Notes: generated by a model from the letters alone, not told the origin. DNA of 64,000 nucleotides from Paenibacillus dendrobii (GCF_009807035.1 NZ_WUBI01000001.1:2914001-2978000), one strand, 5' to 3'. Positions 30,317-39,437 are shown, counted from the stretch's first letter. Translations and numbers: made by a program.

Positions 30317-31506
30317 GGATAGGACGGTCCTTCGCCTCTGCCGGAATGCAACTGCTTCAGGGCATGTTCCGCAAGCTCCGTGAAAAAGCGAATGCTTACA
30401 GGGATCGCGGCTTCATCGAGCGTAAACGCCGGATGATGCCATTCCTGCGTCCCCGCTGTTCCCATGAAGACGAATAGCCCTGGAATCTCCCGCTGATATA
30501 CAGCGAAATCCTCTCCTGCAGGCGAAGGCACAGGCACGACCGTTTCGAACCCCGCGGCAGCAGCTGCCTCAAGTCCGAGCTGTGCAAGCGCCTCGTCGTT
30601 GTTTACCGGAGGCGGTCCCTCAATCCAGCGCACGCCGCCGCTCGTGCCAAGCGCCGTCGTTACGCCATCGACCACCTGGCTGAAACGATCCAATACCGTA
30701 AGCCGCACCTGATCGTCAAAGGTCCGGATCGTGCCTTCCAGCACGGCTTTATCCGGGATCACGTTCCAGGCCGTGCCGCTGTGGAGCTGAGTTACGCTAA
30801 TGACCGCGCTTTGCAGGGCGCTCACGTTCCGGCTTACGATCGACTGAAGCGCCGTAATGACATGGGCCGCAGTCACGACCGGGTCGAGTCCGGCTTCCGG
30901 AACGGCCGCATGGGAGCCTTTGCCGCTGATCTCCACGACAAAGCCGTCGGCAGCAGCCATCAATGGACCGCTTTTAATACCCATTGTGCCCACCGGCAAG
31001 TCCGGCTTATTATGCATGCCGAATATCGCCTGCACGCCATCGAGAGCTCCACTGTCTACGATCTGCTTCGCCCCTTGGGCCTTCTCTTCGGCCGGCTGAA
31101 AGATCAGCCTGACCGTTCCCTGCAGTTCGCTTTCCCTCTCTTTCAGGGCATAAGCCGTTCCCAACAGGGACGCGGTATGAAAATCATGCCCGCAGGCATG
31201 CATTTTGCCTGGAATCTTCGAAGCAAAATCAAGCCCCGTCTCTTCCTGAACCGGCAGCGCATCAATATCTGCTCTCAGCGCTATCACGGGGCCTTGAAGA
31301 AGACCGCCGACTTCGGCGATCACACCGGTTGCCAGGGCGCAATCCAGAATCCGGATATCGGCTTCCTCCAGCCGCTTGCGGATGAACTTCGTCGTCTCGA
31401 ATTCCTCGTTCGAAAGCTCCGGATATTGGTGCAGATGGCGACGGATTTGAATGAATTTTTCATAGTCGGTTCCGGATACGGACTCCAGTTGATGGCCAGT
31501 CATCAC
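30313..31506 (-). CDS. M20 family amidohydrolase/deacylase (second copy)
   Basis: 397 residues. RADIDALPVQEE, HACGHDFHTASLLG and QPAEEKAQGAK give the metal site, and KGSHAAVPEAGLDPV belongs to the dimerisation domain. Same subfamily as the first M20 gene and as YtnL/YxeP of B. subtilis, typically N-acyl-amino-acid deacylases. It is translationally coupled to the SoxA-like gene and lies about 50 bases after the YtmO-like monooxygenase. Likely removes an acyl group from an imported or acetylated amino acid. Confidence 0.92.
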   Translation of the reverse strand: MMTGHQLESVSGTDYEKFIQIRRHLHQYPELSNEEFETTKFIRKRLEEADIRILDCALATGVIAEVGGLLQGPVIALRADIDALPVQEETGLDFASKIPGKMHACGHDFHTASLLGTAYALKERESELQGTVRLIFQPAEEKAQGAKQIVDSGALDGVQAIFGMHNKPDLPVGTMGIKSGPLMAAADGFVVEISGKGSHAAVPEAGLDPVVTAAHVITALQSIVSRNVSALQSAVISVTQLHSGTAWNVIPDKAVLEGTIRTFDDQVRLTVLDRFSQVVDGVTTALGTSGGVRWIEGPPPVNNDEALAQLGLEAAAAAGFETVVPVPSPAGEDFAVYQREIPGLFVFMGTAGTQEWHHPAFTLDEAAIPVSIRFFTELAEHALKQLHSGRGEGPSYP

Positions 31507-31558
31507 ATCATCCTCCTGTTCTTATTGTCCATGCTTATAATCGTAGTCAATTTCTTCT

Positions 31559-32575
31559 CTATGCCTCAGCGACCGTCTCGCTCAGCGCCTCGCTTAACAG
31601 TTCAAACGAGCGCAGCCGTTTATCGAACGGAGCGATATTGCTCGTAACGATAAACTCTTCCACGCCGGAGGCCTGATGCAACGCCTCAAGCTTTGCCCGA
31701 ACGGTTGCTTGGGTTCCTTTCGTTATGAAAGGCTCCTGCTCTTCGATCGTATATTCTTCGTTCGCCTGGCGTCCGAATTCCTCCGCCTGCTCGCGGGTTC
31801 CGAGCGTCAACGTCTTTCCGCTGGCCAAGTGAATCTTCACAAGCTTCTGTGCCCCTACGAGGGCAGCCGCCTCTTCTTCGGTATCCGCGACGGCAACGGC
31901 GAGAGCGATAATAATCTGCGGCTGCGTGCCGCGCTCAGCGTTAAAGGCATTCCGGTAGCTGCGAATCGCTTCCAGCGCTACCGCTTCTTCGCCATTGATA
32001 AACAAAGAGAATACATAGGGAAGACCTAAACCGGCTGCGATTTCCGCGCTTCCGACGCTGGCTCCAAGCACGTACAGCTCAGGCGGATTTTCGGGCAAAG
32101 GGGCTGCTTTTAGTCCCGCCAAGAGGTGATCATCCGCAAGACGGTTATGAACATATCCGTCCAGCTCCACGATTTTGTCCGTTAATGAGGCCGCGTCGGC
32201 ATTTCCGCGCTGCAGCGCTTGCGTGCTGCGGGGCAGGCCGCCCGGCGCGCGTCCGATTCCAAGATCGACGCGTCCGGGTGCGAGCGAGGCCAGCACGTTA
32301 AAATTCTCGGCCACCTTATACGGACTGTAATGCTGAAGCATTACGCCTCCAGATCCGATGCGGATCTTTTCCGTTCGGGCCAACAGGTAGGAGATCAGTA
32401 CCTCCGGGGAAGAGCCTGCCAGCTGCTCGGAGTCGTGGTGCTCCGAAACCCAGAATCGCCGGAAGCCAAGCTCCTCCGACTTCTGCGCCAGCAATACCGT
32501 GCGCGCCAGTGCTTCTGCTCCCGTCTCTCCCGGGTAGATCGGACTTTGATCGAGAACGCTTATTGTAATCGCCAT
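31559..32575 (-). CDS. LLM-class flavin-dependent oxidoreductase, YtmO/MsnO8-like
   Basis: 338 residues starting ITISVLDQSPIYPGETGAEA, with FRRFWVSEHHDSEQLAGSSPEVLI, the GSGGVMLQHYSPYKVAENF region and RVDLGIGRAPGG. This subfamily (MsnO8, YtmO/CmoO, YwcH) has the luciferase fold without non-prolyl cis-peptide extras. YtmO is part of the B. subtilis ytmI operon directly after tcyN, the same position as here (13 bases after tcyN in transcription order). It probably catalyses one oxidation step of S-substituted cysteine breakdown using FMNH2. Confidence 0.92.
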   Translation of the reverse strand: MAITISVLDQSPIYPGETGAEALARTVLLAQKSEELGFRRFWVSEHHDSEQLAGSSPEVLISYLLARTEKIRIGSGGVMLQHYSPYKVAENFNVLASLAPGRVDLGIGRAPGGLPRSTQALQRGNADAASLTDKIVELDGYVHNRLADDHLLAGLKAAPLPENPPELYVLGASVGSAEIAAGLGLPYVFSLFINGEEAVALEAIRSYRNAFNAERGTQPQIIIALAVAVADTEEEAAALVGAQKLVKIHLASGKTLTLGTREQAEEFGRQANEEYTIEEQEPFITKGTQATVRAKLEALHQASGVEEFIVTSNIAPFDKRLRSFELLSEALSETVAEA

Positions 32576-32587
32576 ACCTTTTGCCTC

Positions 32588-33340
32588 CTAAATACTATAG
32601 TTAAGTTCAGGGGTAATCCGCTTCAGAAACTGTTTGGTCCGCTCTTCCTTGGGATGATTAAACAGCTCCGCGGGTGGTCCCTCCTCGACGATAACGCCGC
32701 CGTCCATGAACACCACGTGATTCGCCACATCCCTCGCAAAGCCCATTTCATGCGTGACCACGATCATCGTGATGCCTTCCTTCGCAATCTTCCGGATCAC
32801 GGCCAGCACCTCGCCGACCAATTCCGGATCCAGTGCCGATGTAGGTTCATCGAATAAAATCACTTCCGGCTCAAGCGCCAGTGCCCTGGCGATTCCCACG
32901 CGCTGCTGCTGCCCGCCGGAGAGCTGGCTCGGATAAGCATCCAGCTTGCTTCCAAGTCCCACCTTTTCAAGCAGTGCGATACTCCGCGTCTTCGCCTCTT
33001 CCTTCGGCAGTTTCTTCACGACCACGAGGCCTTCCATCACGTTTTCCAATGCGGTCTTATGTTTGAACAGATTGTACTGCTGAAACACCATCGCCGATTT
33101 CTGGCGGAGCTGGTGGATGTCTTTTTTACTTGCATGTTTGCAGCTCAGGCGATAATCGCCGATGGCGATTTCGCCGTCGCTTGGCTTCTCGAGATAATTC
33201 ACGCAGCGCAGAAGCGTCGTTTTGCCGGAGCCGCTGGGACCTAGAATGACGACCACTTCGCCTTTTTCCACGGTCAGGTCAATTTGCTTCAGCACCTGGT
33301 GGCGTCCGAACGATTTGCTAATATGGGTCAGTTTGATCAT
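32588..33340 (-). CDS. tcyN: ATPase of a polar amino-acid ABC importer, TcyN-like
   Basis: 250 residues with Walker [10 protein letters not shown] (around 34-42), signature [15 protein letters not shown], Walker [14 protein letters not shown] and the H-loop VVTHEMGFA. It strongly resembles B. subtilis TcyN, including [21 protein letters not shown]. It powers uptake of L-cystine or related sulfur amino acids with TcyL and TcyM. Its start overlaps the tcyM stop by four bases. Confidence 0.94.
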   Translation of the reverse strand: MIKLTHISKSFGRHQVLKQIDLTVEKGEVVVILGPSGSGKTTLLRCVNYLEKPSDGEIAIGDYRLSCKHASKKDIHQLRQKSAMVFQQYNLFKHKTALENVMEGLVVVKKLPKEEAKTRSIALLEKVGLGSKLDAYPSQLSGGQQQRVGIARALALEPEVILFDEPTSALDPELVGEVLAVIRKIAKEGITMIVVTHEMGFARDVANHVVFMDGGVIVEEGPPAELFNHPKEERTKQFLKRITPELNYSI

Positions 33341-34047
33341 GCTACACCACCTCGATTGTACAAATTGATTCGTTTCTCGATGACTGCGGTAATGCGTTCG
33401 ATCAGGAGCGTCAAGCCCCAGAAAATAACGGCTGCCGCCAGATACGCCTCAAAAAACTTCCAGTTGGTTGAAGCCACGATCTGCGCCTTCGCGTTGATTT
33501 CTACGACGGATACGGTAAAAGCGAGCGTCGAGCCATGCAGCATGCCAATGACCGAATTGGACAGATTGGGCAAGCTGACGGCCAGCGCCTGGGGAAATAC
33601 GATCCGGCGCAGCGCCTGCGGCGTCGTCATGCCCACCGAATAGGCCGCTTCGAGTTGTCCACGGTTCACCGCCAGCAGACCGGAGCGGATCACTTCCGCC
33701 ATATAGGCCCCTGCCGTGATCGAAAAGGAGATGAAAGCAAAGCCGATCATCGGGATCGAGGAAGACTTGAACCCCCATCCGAATTGCGCGGACAAGGCGT
33801 CCAGCAGCATCGGCAGCCCGAAGTAAATCAGCAGCAAATGGGTAAGCATCGGCGTTCCGCGGATAAAGGTCACGTAACCCGTCGCAATCTGGCCGAGCAC
33901 CGGGACTTTGTAGATCCGCAGCAGCGCGGTAATCAGCCCAATGACAAAACCGGCGGTGACGGATACGGCCGTAATCACGAGCGTCGTCGGGATAGCCGAC
34001 AGCAGCTGGACCAAAGCCGTCCAAATAAAGGATGGATCGATTTTCAT
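33337..34047 (-). CDS. tcyM: Polar amino-acid ABC permease, TcyM-like
   Basis: 236 residues with about five spans and the HisM/ArtM-type domain. The ATPase-docking loop reads [22 protein letters not shown], and [19 protein letters not shown] is a family marker. Forms a heterodimeric channel with the permease encoded upstream, which overlaps it by four bases. The paired, dissimilar permeases match TcyL-TcyM. Confidence 0.92.
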   Translation of the reverse strand: MKIDPSFIWTALVQLLSAIPTTLVITAVSVTAGFVIGLITALLRIYKVPVLGQIATGYVTFIRGTPMLTHLLLIYFGLPMLLDALSAQFGWGFKSSSIPMIGFAFISFSITAGAYMAEVIRSGLLAVNRGQLEAAYSVGMTTPQALRRIVFPQALAVSLPNLSNSVIGMLHGSTLAFTVSVVEINAKAQIVASTNWKFFEAYLAAAVIFWGLTLLIERITAVIEKRINLYNRGGVA

Positions 34048-34829
34048 GCTTCTGCCCCTCCTTTACCGGATTCAATGCCGGCGACGAGCCGCCGGTAACC
34101 GCGTTTTCTTTGCAGTCTGAATCGTCTGTTTCCTGTCGAATCCGGCTGTTCATGTCTTAGCAAACGGCGTTCCGCCATCAATAGCAGCTTTTCAAGCGTA
34201 AAGCTTACGACCAGGTAGATCAGCGCGAGCGAAATGTATGCCTCAACGAAATGCTGCGTGAGCGCACCCAGCGTTTCCGCCTTGCCGGTCATTTCCATGA
34301 CGCCGAGCGTGAAGGCTAGCGACGTGTCCTTCAGCAGGGCGATGACCAGGTTCGAGAATACCGGCACCGCAATCGCCAGCGCCTGCGGCAGTACGATCCG
34401 GGTAAATGCTTGATGCCCCTTCATGCCCATGGCATAAGCGGCCTCCACCTGCCCCCGGTCCACCGCCGTAACCGAAGCCCGGATCGTCTCGGACATAAAT
34501 GCGCCGGTGTGAAGACCATAGGTCAGGATGACGAACACGAGCACCGGGGCTTTGGAAATATCGATATGCACCAGCTTCAGAATTTCCGGCAACCCGTAAT
34601 AGAACAAAAACAGCTGAATCAGAATCGGCGTCCCCCGGAAAAAGGAGACGTATACCCTGGCCAAGGTATTGAGCACCGGAATCCGGTACAGGCGGGGAAG
34701 GGCGATGAGAAATCCGATGATGATCCCCACCAGAAGCGAGCCTGCCACGATCAGCAGGGTGATGCCAAGCGTCGACAGCAGCTTTGGAAAATAGCTGAAT
34801 ATATACGTATAATCAAACGGTGCTCCCAT
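34044..34829 (-). CDS. tcyL: Polar amino-acid ABC permease, TcyL-like
   Basis: 261 residues. FFRGTPILIQLFLFYYGLPE and the EAA loop AAYAMGMKGHQAFTRIVLPQAL mark the amino-acid permease family. The C-terminus has an unusually long arginine-rich cytoplasmic tail (about residues 225-261) that overlaps the start of tcyM. Channel partner of the TcyM-like protein. Confidence 0.92.
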   Translation of the reverse strand: MGAPFDYTYIFSYFPKLLSTLGITLLIVAGSLLVGIIIGFLIALPRLYRIPVLNTLARVYVSFFRGTPILIQLFLFYYGLPEILKLVHIDISKAPVLVFVILTYGLHTGAFMSETIRASVTAVDRGQVEAAYAMGMKGHQAFTRIVLPQALAIAVPVFSNLVIALLKDTSLAFTLGVMEMTGKAETLGALTQHFVEAYISLALIYLVVSFTLEKLLLMAERRLLRHEQPDSTGNRRFRLQRKRGYRRLVAGIESGKGGAEA

Positions 34830-34872
34830 GAGCTTCCTCCTCCCTGCCTCAGATCATGTTTGGTTCATCGGC

Positions 34873-35715
34873 TTATTTCTTCGAATCGGCGGTAAAGTCA
34901 TCTCCCAGCCACTGCTTGCTAATTTTGCCAAGCGTGCCGTCCGCCTTCAATTCCTTGATGGCGCCGTCAATGTCATCCGCCAGCTTCTGTTCCTCCGGAT
35001 CATCCTTGCGGAACACGAAGAGAATATCGGCTTCGGACAAATCATCCCCGGTCGTTTTCAGCTTGCCCTGCGGGTCGATCAGCGGTAGCGAAAAGTCGGC
35101 ACCGACCGTGGCGTCAACGCGTCCGCTCGTGATCTGGCTGACCGAATCCCTGGCCGCCCCGCTTTGATAGACAATGTTGATGGCATTGTTGTTTTTCTTA
35201 TTGTAGTTCTCTAAAATCTGGGCCTCGGCGCTCGTCGCGCCGGTCAGCACCTTTTTCCCTTTCAGATCATCCAGCGAATGGATGGTATCATTGTCTTTGC
35301 CTACGATGATCTTGTTTCTCCAGTGGGCGTAAGGCTCTTTATTAAACAGGTACTTTTGCTCGCGCTCCGGATTTTTCTCCATTTCATGAGCCACCACATC
35401 TATTTTTTTCGTCTCCAGACTGAGCAGGAGATTCGCGAATTCCTGGGTTTGCAGCTCGAACTCGTATTGCGGGAGCCGCTTGTCAATTTCCCGTACCAGT
35501 TCGACGTCGAAGCCGGTCAGCTTGCCGTTTTCATCGATGAAGCATACCTTCGGAAAGGCCGTCCCCGTGCCTATTACTATTTTTTTCACGGCTCCCGCAG
35601 AAGCGTTGGCCGTTCCTTCCTTGGCTTCTCCGGCCGTCTTTCCGCTATCCGATCCGCACCCGGCAATCACCCCCGTGAGCAGCAGTAGAGCAGCCAATGT
35701 CCATGATTTACGCAT
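34873..35715 (-). CDS. Lipoprotein amino-acid-binding protein, TcyJ/TcyK-like
   Basis: 280 residues. Signal peptide with lipobox VIAGC (Cys20), then an SBP_bac_3 domain: VCFIDENGKLTGFDVELVREI and the C-terminal LKADGTLGKISKQWLGDD. It binds the extracellular ligand for the Tcy-like permeases. B. subtilis has two binding proteins (TcyJ, TcyK) at this locus; only one is present here, so I give no single symbol. First gene of the eleven-gene operon. The 120-base leader to the LysR stop is AT-rich and contains ATAGGAATTATTAAT, but no promoter I would commit to. Confidence 0.93.
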   Translation of the reverse strand: MRKSWTLAALLLLTGVIAGCGSDSGKTAGEAKEGTANASAGAVKKIVIGTGTAFPKVCFIDENGKLTGFDVELVREIDKRLPQYEFELQTQEFANLLLSLETKKIDVVAHEMEKNPEREQKYLFNKEPYAHWRNKIIVGKDNDTIHSLDDLKGKKVLTGATSAEAQILENYNKKNNNAINIVYQSGAARDSVSQITSGRVDATVGADFSLPLIDPQGKLKTTGDDLSEADILFVFRKDDPEEQKLADDIDGAIKELKADGTLGKISKQWLGDDFTADSKK

Positions 35716-35840
35716 GATCTCATCCCCTTTTCGATCAAATTAATAATTCCTATCTGTTTAGTATGAATTAGTTGAAACTAACTTTACCGCGATTTGCCGC
35801 ACGCGTCTAATAGAGTTTTTCTATTCATATATCCAAATCC

Positions 35841-36719
35841 TTAATTCGGCACCCGGCCGCTGTAATCCAGCAGCGCTTCCGCGATCTCCGTATGCTCGCC
35901 GCTCAATGTAATCAAGTTGGTCTGAAGCGCGATGCCCATGGTTTCAGTGATATCAACGGGAACTAGCAGACCCGCCTCCACCTCCTGCTGCACGCAGAGT
36001 CCGGGAAGGAAGCAGATGCCCGCACGGCGTACAACAAGCTTCTTGGCGGTTTCGGAATTGTCGACCTGGAAAACGATATTCGGGGGCTGTTCCAGGCTTT
36101 CGAATACCCGATGAATCCGCATCCAGTCCAGGGAGCCGCATTCGAAGAAGATCAGCTTCTCGTGGCGGATATCGCGGATCGACGCCCTGCCCGTCGCAGC
36201 CAGCGGATGTTCCTTATAGACGTATAAGCGTATCGGATCTTCGAAAAAAGAATAAGACTGAAAAGCGGGGTTCATCATTTTCCGCACAAACGCCAGATCG
36301 AGTTCCCGGGAGGACAACTTCGCGGCAAGCTCATCCGTAGGCGCAGTCGTGATCTTGAACTTCATGTCCGTGAACCGTTCATTCAGACGCATAAGCAGAT
36401 GGGGCATTAAATAATTCGATACGGATACGGTGCAGCCGATCCGCAGCTCTCCCAGCGTGGTCCGTTTGGAATGGAGATGATGCTTGCTTTTTTGGTAGGT
36501 CTGGAGGATTTGCTGCGCGTAGGGCAGAAACTGTTTGCCTTTGTCCGTGAGGTGAATTTGTTTGCCGAAGCGGTCGAAGAGCTTGCAATCCAGCTCTCGC
36601 TCAAGCGATTGAATACGCGCCGTAACCGTGGGCTGGGACAGGAAAAGAACATCCGCCGCCTTGTTGAAGCTTCCGTAATGATTGATGTACACAAAGGCTT
36701 CGATATTTTCAATATTCAT
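35841..36719 (-). CDS. LysR-family regulator, probably of the sulfur-compound operon
   Basis: 292 residues from the ATG at 36719, which follows GGAGGTG by eight bases; an in-frame ATG at 36734 lies before that site. The winged HTH (about 1-60: YINHYGSFNKAADVLFLSQPTVTARIQSLE) is followed by a type 2 periplasmic-binding-like effector domain. B. subtilis YtlI, also a LysR protein, activates the ytmI operon in the absence of good sulfur sources; this gene sits in the corresponding place, upstream of the Tcy-like operon and divergent from a GNAT gene. Effector unknown; acetylserine-type ligands are common in the family. Confidence 0.9.
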   Translation of the reverse strand: MNIENIEAFVYINHYGSFNKAADVLFLSQPTVTARIQSLERELDCKLFDRFGKQIHLTDKGKQFLPYAQQILQTYQKSKHHLHSKRTTLGELRIGCTVSVSNYLMPHLLMRLNERFTDMKFKITTAPTDELAAKLSSRELDLAFVRKMMNPAFQSYSFFEDPIRLYVYKEHPLAATGRASIRDIRHEKLIFFECGSLDWMRIHRVFESLEQPPNIVFQVDNSETAKKLVVRRAGICFLPGLCVQQEVEAGLLVPVDITETMGIALQTNLITLSGEHTEIAEALLDYSGRVPN

Positions 36720-37029
36720 ACAGCGCACCTCCAATTACATACTATTCTTATGAAAATAGATGGTTTTAAAGCAGCACTCAGTGATAGAAATTTTGTCTGA
36801 GTAGTGGCTCCATTCATGAAACGGCAGCCTGTTTTAGCGTTTTCCAAAGCATTTTTTCAGCGATGATGCGCCTTTTACTTTAGTTCAATTTATACAGATG
36901 GAATTTTATTGTCAATGATTATTTATGAATGGAACGTGTTCCGATTGACGCTTCATCCTCTTGATCAATGAATGGGCAACACTTCCTGTTAACAAACCTA
37001 TGCACCATCCTTTATAATTGAATTTTTCA

Positions 37030-37039
37030 ATAACGTTAT
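37030..37039. promoter_or_regulatory. Palindrome ATAACGTTAT in the lysR/GNAT divergent spacer
   Basis: A ten-base palindrome within TTCAATAACGTTATCGAT, about 45 bases upstream of a TATACT (37082-37087) that could be the GNAT -10 element. The position suits a LysR activator site. The rest of the 410-base spacer 36720-37129 is AT-rich non-coding sequence. Confidence 0.4.
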
Positions 37040-37129
37040 CGATATTTGTTAATTCTTATATGTTTACTCAACATTTAGCGTTATACTGAATTACAAATTT
37101 GATGAACCCGATGAAAAGGAGTGATCGTG

Positions 37130-37672
37130 ATGACCACAGCACAAGAAATTAGGATTCGTGATGCGGAGGAATTTGAACAGGAAGCCATAGCGCATGTTAT
37201 GCTCGAAGCGTACCAGCAGTATGCCTTTGATCTTCCGGAGCCGCGTTGGGAGGAATACCGCGATTCCATCCGGAACTCCGTATATGGCACCGGTCCTCAC
37301 GCCCGGATCGTCGCCGAGCTTGAAGGAGAAATTGTCGGCAGCGTCCAGTTGTTCCTCTCCTCCGAGGCTGCCTATGGTAATCCGGCAATGGGCATCAACT
37401 CGCCGATCATCCGGCTGCTTGCCGTATCGCCCGCAGCCCGCGGCCGCGGCATTGCCACGCTTCTGATTAAGGAAGCCGCGAGCCGATCCGTTCAGCTGGG
37501 TGCAACCACCCTTAATCTGCATACGTCAGACATGATGGCGTCAGCCGTGCAGCTGTATGAACGCCTGGGCTTCCAGCGCGCTTATGAGACGGATACCCGC
37601 AATGGCGACACCCTGGTTAAAGGATATTGGCTGGATTTAAGCTCTACCTCCCTGCTTGAACAGGTCGTATAA
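37130..37672 (+). CDS. GNAT family N-acetyltransferase
   Basis: 180 residues from the ATG at 37130, nine bases after AAGGAG; an in-frame GTG at 37121 is too close to that site. The acetyl-CoA loop is SPAARGRGIATLLIKEA (around residues 105-121) and the C-terminal segment QLYERLGFQRAYETD is typical. It is divergent from the LysR gene. In B. subtilis both the ytmI and yxe operons start with or contain a GNAT (YtmI/SnaB, YxeL) that N-acetylates S-substituted cysteine before monooxygenation, so the same role is proposed, but the sequence alone does not give the substrate. Confidence 0.88.
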   Translation: MTTAQEIRIRDAEEFEQEAIAHVMLEAYQQYAFDLPEPRWEEYRDSIRNSVYGTGPHARIVAELEGEIVGSVQLFLSSEAAYGNPAMGINSPIIRLLAVSPAARGRGIATLLIKEAASRSVQLGATTLNLHTSDMMASAVQLYERLGFQRAYETDTRNGDTLVKGYWLDLSSTSLLEQVV

Positions 37673-37678
37673 GAACAT

Positions 37679-37715
37679 AAAGGCGGTGTCAGCTCTTGCA
37701 GCCGGCACCGCCTTT
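37679..37715 (+). terminator. Hairpin after the GNAT gene
   Basis: AAAGGCGGTG pairs with CACCGCCTTT around a 17-base interior that includes a further GC-rich helix. Only a short T tract follows, so termination strength is uncertain. The 120 bases to the next gene hold nothing else. Confidence 0.6.
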
Positions 37716-37833
37716 GCCATCTTGCGATCACCCCGTGTTTTCAGGCGACGATTGTGAATGTCTTGAGCACTCCCGTATGGCGTTCGGCGAAAGGGATATT
37801 TTTGTGCCATGCTTCCGAAGTGGATATCCGTAC

Positions 37834-38631
37834 TTAAAGCGGCTTGCGGATCAAGTCCAGCAGCTTCTCTTTTTCCTTCTCCGGAATCCATTCCACCAGG
37901 CGTGCGGCCGCAACGGGAACCATCCAGCATTTAATGTTGTCATAGGAGATGCCAGTTATGTTCATATACTCCTGCAAATAAACGGACGTCAATTGTTCTC
38001 GGATACGGGCAAAAAGCTCTTGGACTTGAGGTGGCAGCTCTTCCGGCAGCGTTCCGGTTCGCAGCATAAGCAGCGTTCTTGCCACATCAGCGGCCGGATT
38101 ACCGCTCGTTGCGGTCATCCAGTCTATGACCCAGACTTTGCTCCCCACAATGATATTGTCCGGATGGTAATCCCCGTGGCAAATGACGAAGCCCTCCTCC
38201 AGCAGATCAAGCCCCGCAACAATCTTGTTCTTCTCATCTTCGGTTAAAAAAGGCGCCTCCGCAATTTGACTTGCTAGCAGGGCCTTTTGCCGGGTCAACC
38301 CTTCGACGTTGCCCTTATGTATCTCAGCATGCAGCTTGGCCATACGCCGAGCCTCCGCTTCCACGATGCCCGGATTCTGTGAAATGGCTGCGAGCATGGT
38401 CATGCCCTCTGCCTTTTCATACACAATCCCCAAGCGGCCCTCCTTCTCTCTCATTTCGAAAGGCTGCGGAACGCTGATTCCGGATTGGTACATCGCCTCG
38501 CTGATCTTGAACTCCTTCTCTGCGAGTTCCCTGGGAATGCCGTCCCGGAATAGCTTCAACACCCGCTGATGTTCGCACGCGAATAACTCTGCCGTCCTTC
38601 CAGCTGCAATTACCTCTTCATTTTTGTTCAT
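37834..38631 (-). CDS. Aminoglycoside phosphotransferase/choline kinase-fold protein
   Basis: 265 residues from the ATG at 38631 (AAGGGG ribosome site); the ATG at 38664 lacks one. The protein-kinase-like fold shows the nucleotide lobe lysine in HQRVLKLFRDG, the catalytic loop VICHGDYHPDNIIV (HxDxxxxN) and the metal-binding VIDWMTA. APH-family members phosphorylate small molecules, among them antibiotics, choline and fructosamines; nothing points to one of these. It stands alone between the GNAT gene and the spore-protein pair. Confidence 0.87.
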   Translation of the reverse strand: MNKNEEVIAAGRTAELFACEHQRVLKLFRDGIPRELAEKEFKISEAMYQSGISVPQPFEMREKEGRLGIVYEKAEGMTMLAAISQNPGIVEAEARRMAKLHAEIHKGNVEGLTRQKALLASQIAEAPFLTEDEKNKIVAGLDLLEEGFVICHGDYHPDNIIVGSKVWVIDWMTATSGNPAADVARTLLMLRTGTLPEELPPQVQELFARIREQLTSVYLQEYMNITGISYDNIKCWMVPVAAARLVEWIPEKEKEKLLDLIRKPL

Positions 38632-38732
38632 CCGTTTCCCCTTTTCCGCGGTAACCGCAATCACGATTTACAGTAATTGTAATCGATACCGGAAAAATCT
38701 TGAATAGACAATATAGATAATCCCGGAAAAAC

Positions 38733-38772
38733 AAAAAAAGCCTGCACCCTTTTTACGGGCTAACAGGCTTTC
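38733..38772 (-). terminator. Terminator of the SASP gene
   Basis: AAAGCCTG/CAGGCTTT outer stem with an inner CCC/GGG helix, followed on the minus strand by TTTTTTTGTTTTT. Strong rho-independent form, 15 bases after the stop. Confidence 0.92.
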
Positions 38773-38787
38773 ATCATATTCACTTTC

Positions 38788-38970
38788 CTATCCTTCCTGC
38801 AATCGCTCCACATTCACGGTTTCTGTGTTGGTCGGGCGTGACCCTACCTGCACTGTAGCCATGCCGTTTACCTCATCCACATTTTCAATCCAGACCGGTT
38901 GGCCTTCCAGCTTCACTTCAATGGTATGACTTTTGTCCTCATAAATTTCAAGTGCGCGGCGCACGTCCAC
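38788..38970 (-). CDS. sspH: H-type small acid-soluble spore protein (SspH family)
   Basis: 60 residues from a GTG at 38970, nine bases after AGAGAGGA; this start gives VDVRRALEIYEDK, aligning with the SspH N-terminus (MNIQRAKEL), whereas a longer reading frame to 39021 would add a non-homologous extension. Further family matches are GQPVWIENVDE and the terminal TVNVERLQEG. SspH-type proteins are minor spore-core components made under forespore sigma factors. It follows the 100-residue unknown gene in the same direction and is opposite to the ku/ligD genes. Confidence 0.88.
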   Translation of the reverse strand: MDVRRALEIYEDKSHTIEVKLEGQPVWIENVDEVNGMATVQVGSRPTNTETVNVERLQEG

Positions 38971-39021
38971 TACAATCCATCCTCTCTTGTTGTAAGTTTT
39001 CATAGACTCACGGCATTCCAC

Positions 39022-39324
39022 TTATTCTTTTCCGGATTTGTTCTCCTTCGATTCCCACACGATGGAGTCCGTTGTGCTGTCGCCGATAAATCCGTTATCT
39101 GCCGTGATTTCACCGCCGCCAAGCCCCTCGTTGATCATCCGGTCGATGTCAAACATATGGCTTTCATGGGTTACCGTCTGCTCAGGCGATGTCATGCTCT
39201 CCCAGTCCACGTCATTCCCGTTGGTAAAGCTTGCGGTTTCCATGCTGCGGGACACTTTTTCGTACCGCTTTAATGCCGCTGCATTAAAATCCTCATGCTG
39301 GTCTTCCGGTTGATTGTTCCGCAT
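39022..39324 (-). CDS. Hypothetical acidic protein, probably spore-associated
   Basis: 100 residues, hydrophilic, no signal peptide or membrane span. It is rich in Asn, Asp, Glu and Ser, with FNAAALKRYEKVSRSME near the start and SIVWESKENKSGKE at the end. I do not recognise the family. An AGGAGGCAG ribosome site precedes the ATG. It lies directly upstream of the SspH gene with no room for another promoter, and a sigma-G-like promoter precedes it, so forespore expression is likely. Confidence 0.75.
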   Translation of the reverse strand: MRNNQPEDQHEDFNAAALKRYEKVSRSMETASFTNGNDVDWESMTSPEQTVTHESHMFDIDRMINEGLGGGEITADNGFIGDSTTDSIVWESKENKSGKE

Positions 39325-39367
39325 GATTACTGCCTCCTGACACGCTAAAAATTGAAAGTGCTGTCCT

Positions 39368-39396
39368 TAATATGCCCTCTGCTAAAAAAAGCATGT
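39368..39396 (-). promoter_or_regulatory. Sigma-G-like promoter of the 100-aa/SspH pair
   Basis: On the minus strand ACATG (39396-39392), 17 bases, CATATTA (39374-39368). The forespore sigma-G consensus is about GHATR-N17/18-CATNHTA, so only the first base of the -35 deviates. Confidence 0.6.
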
Positions 39397-39437
39397 AAAT
39401 AAATTGCAAATTTCTTCTCGATTCTTCCATTCGAATG

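Noticed and set aside
37834..38631. Aminoglycoside-resistance kinase
   Set aside because: The fold is shared by many small-molecule kinases and nothing in sequence or context indicates drug modification.
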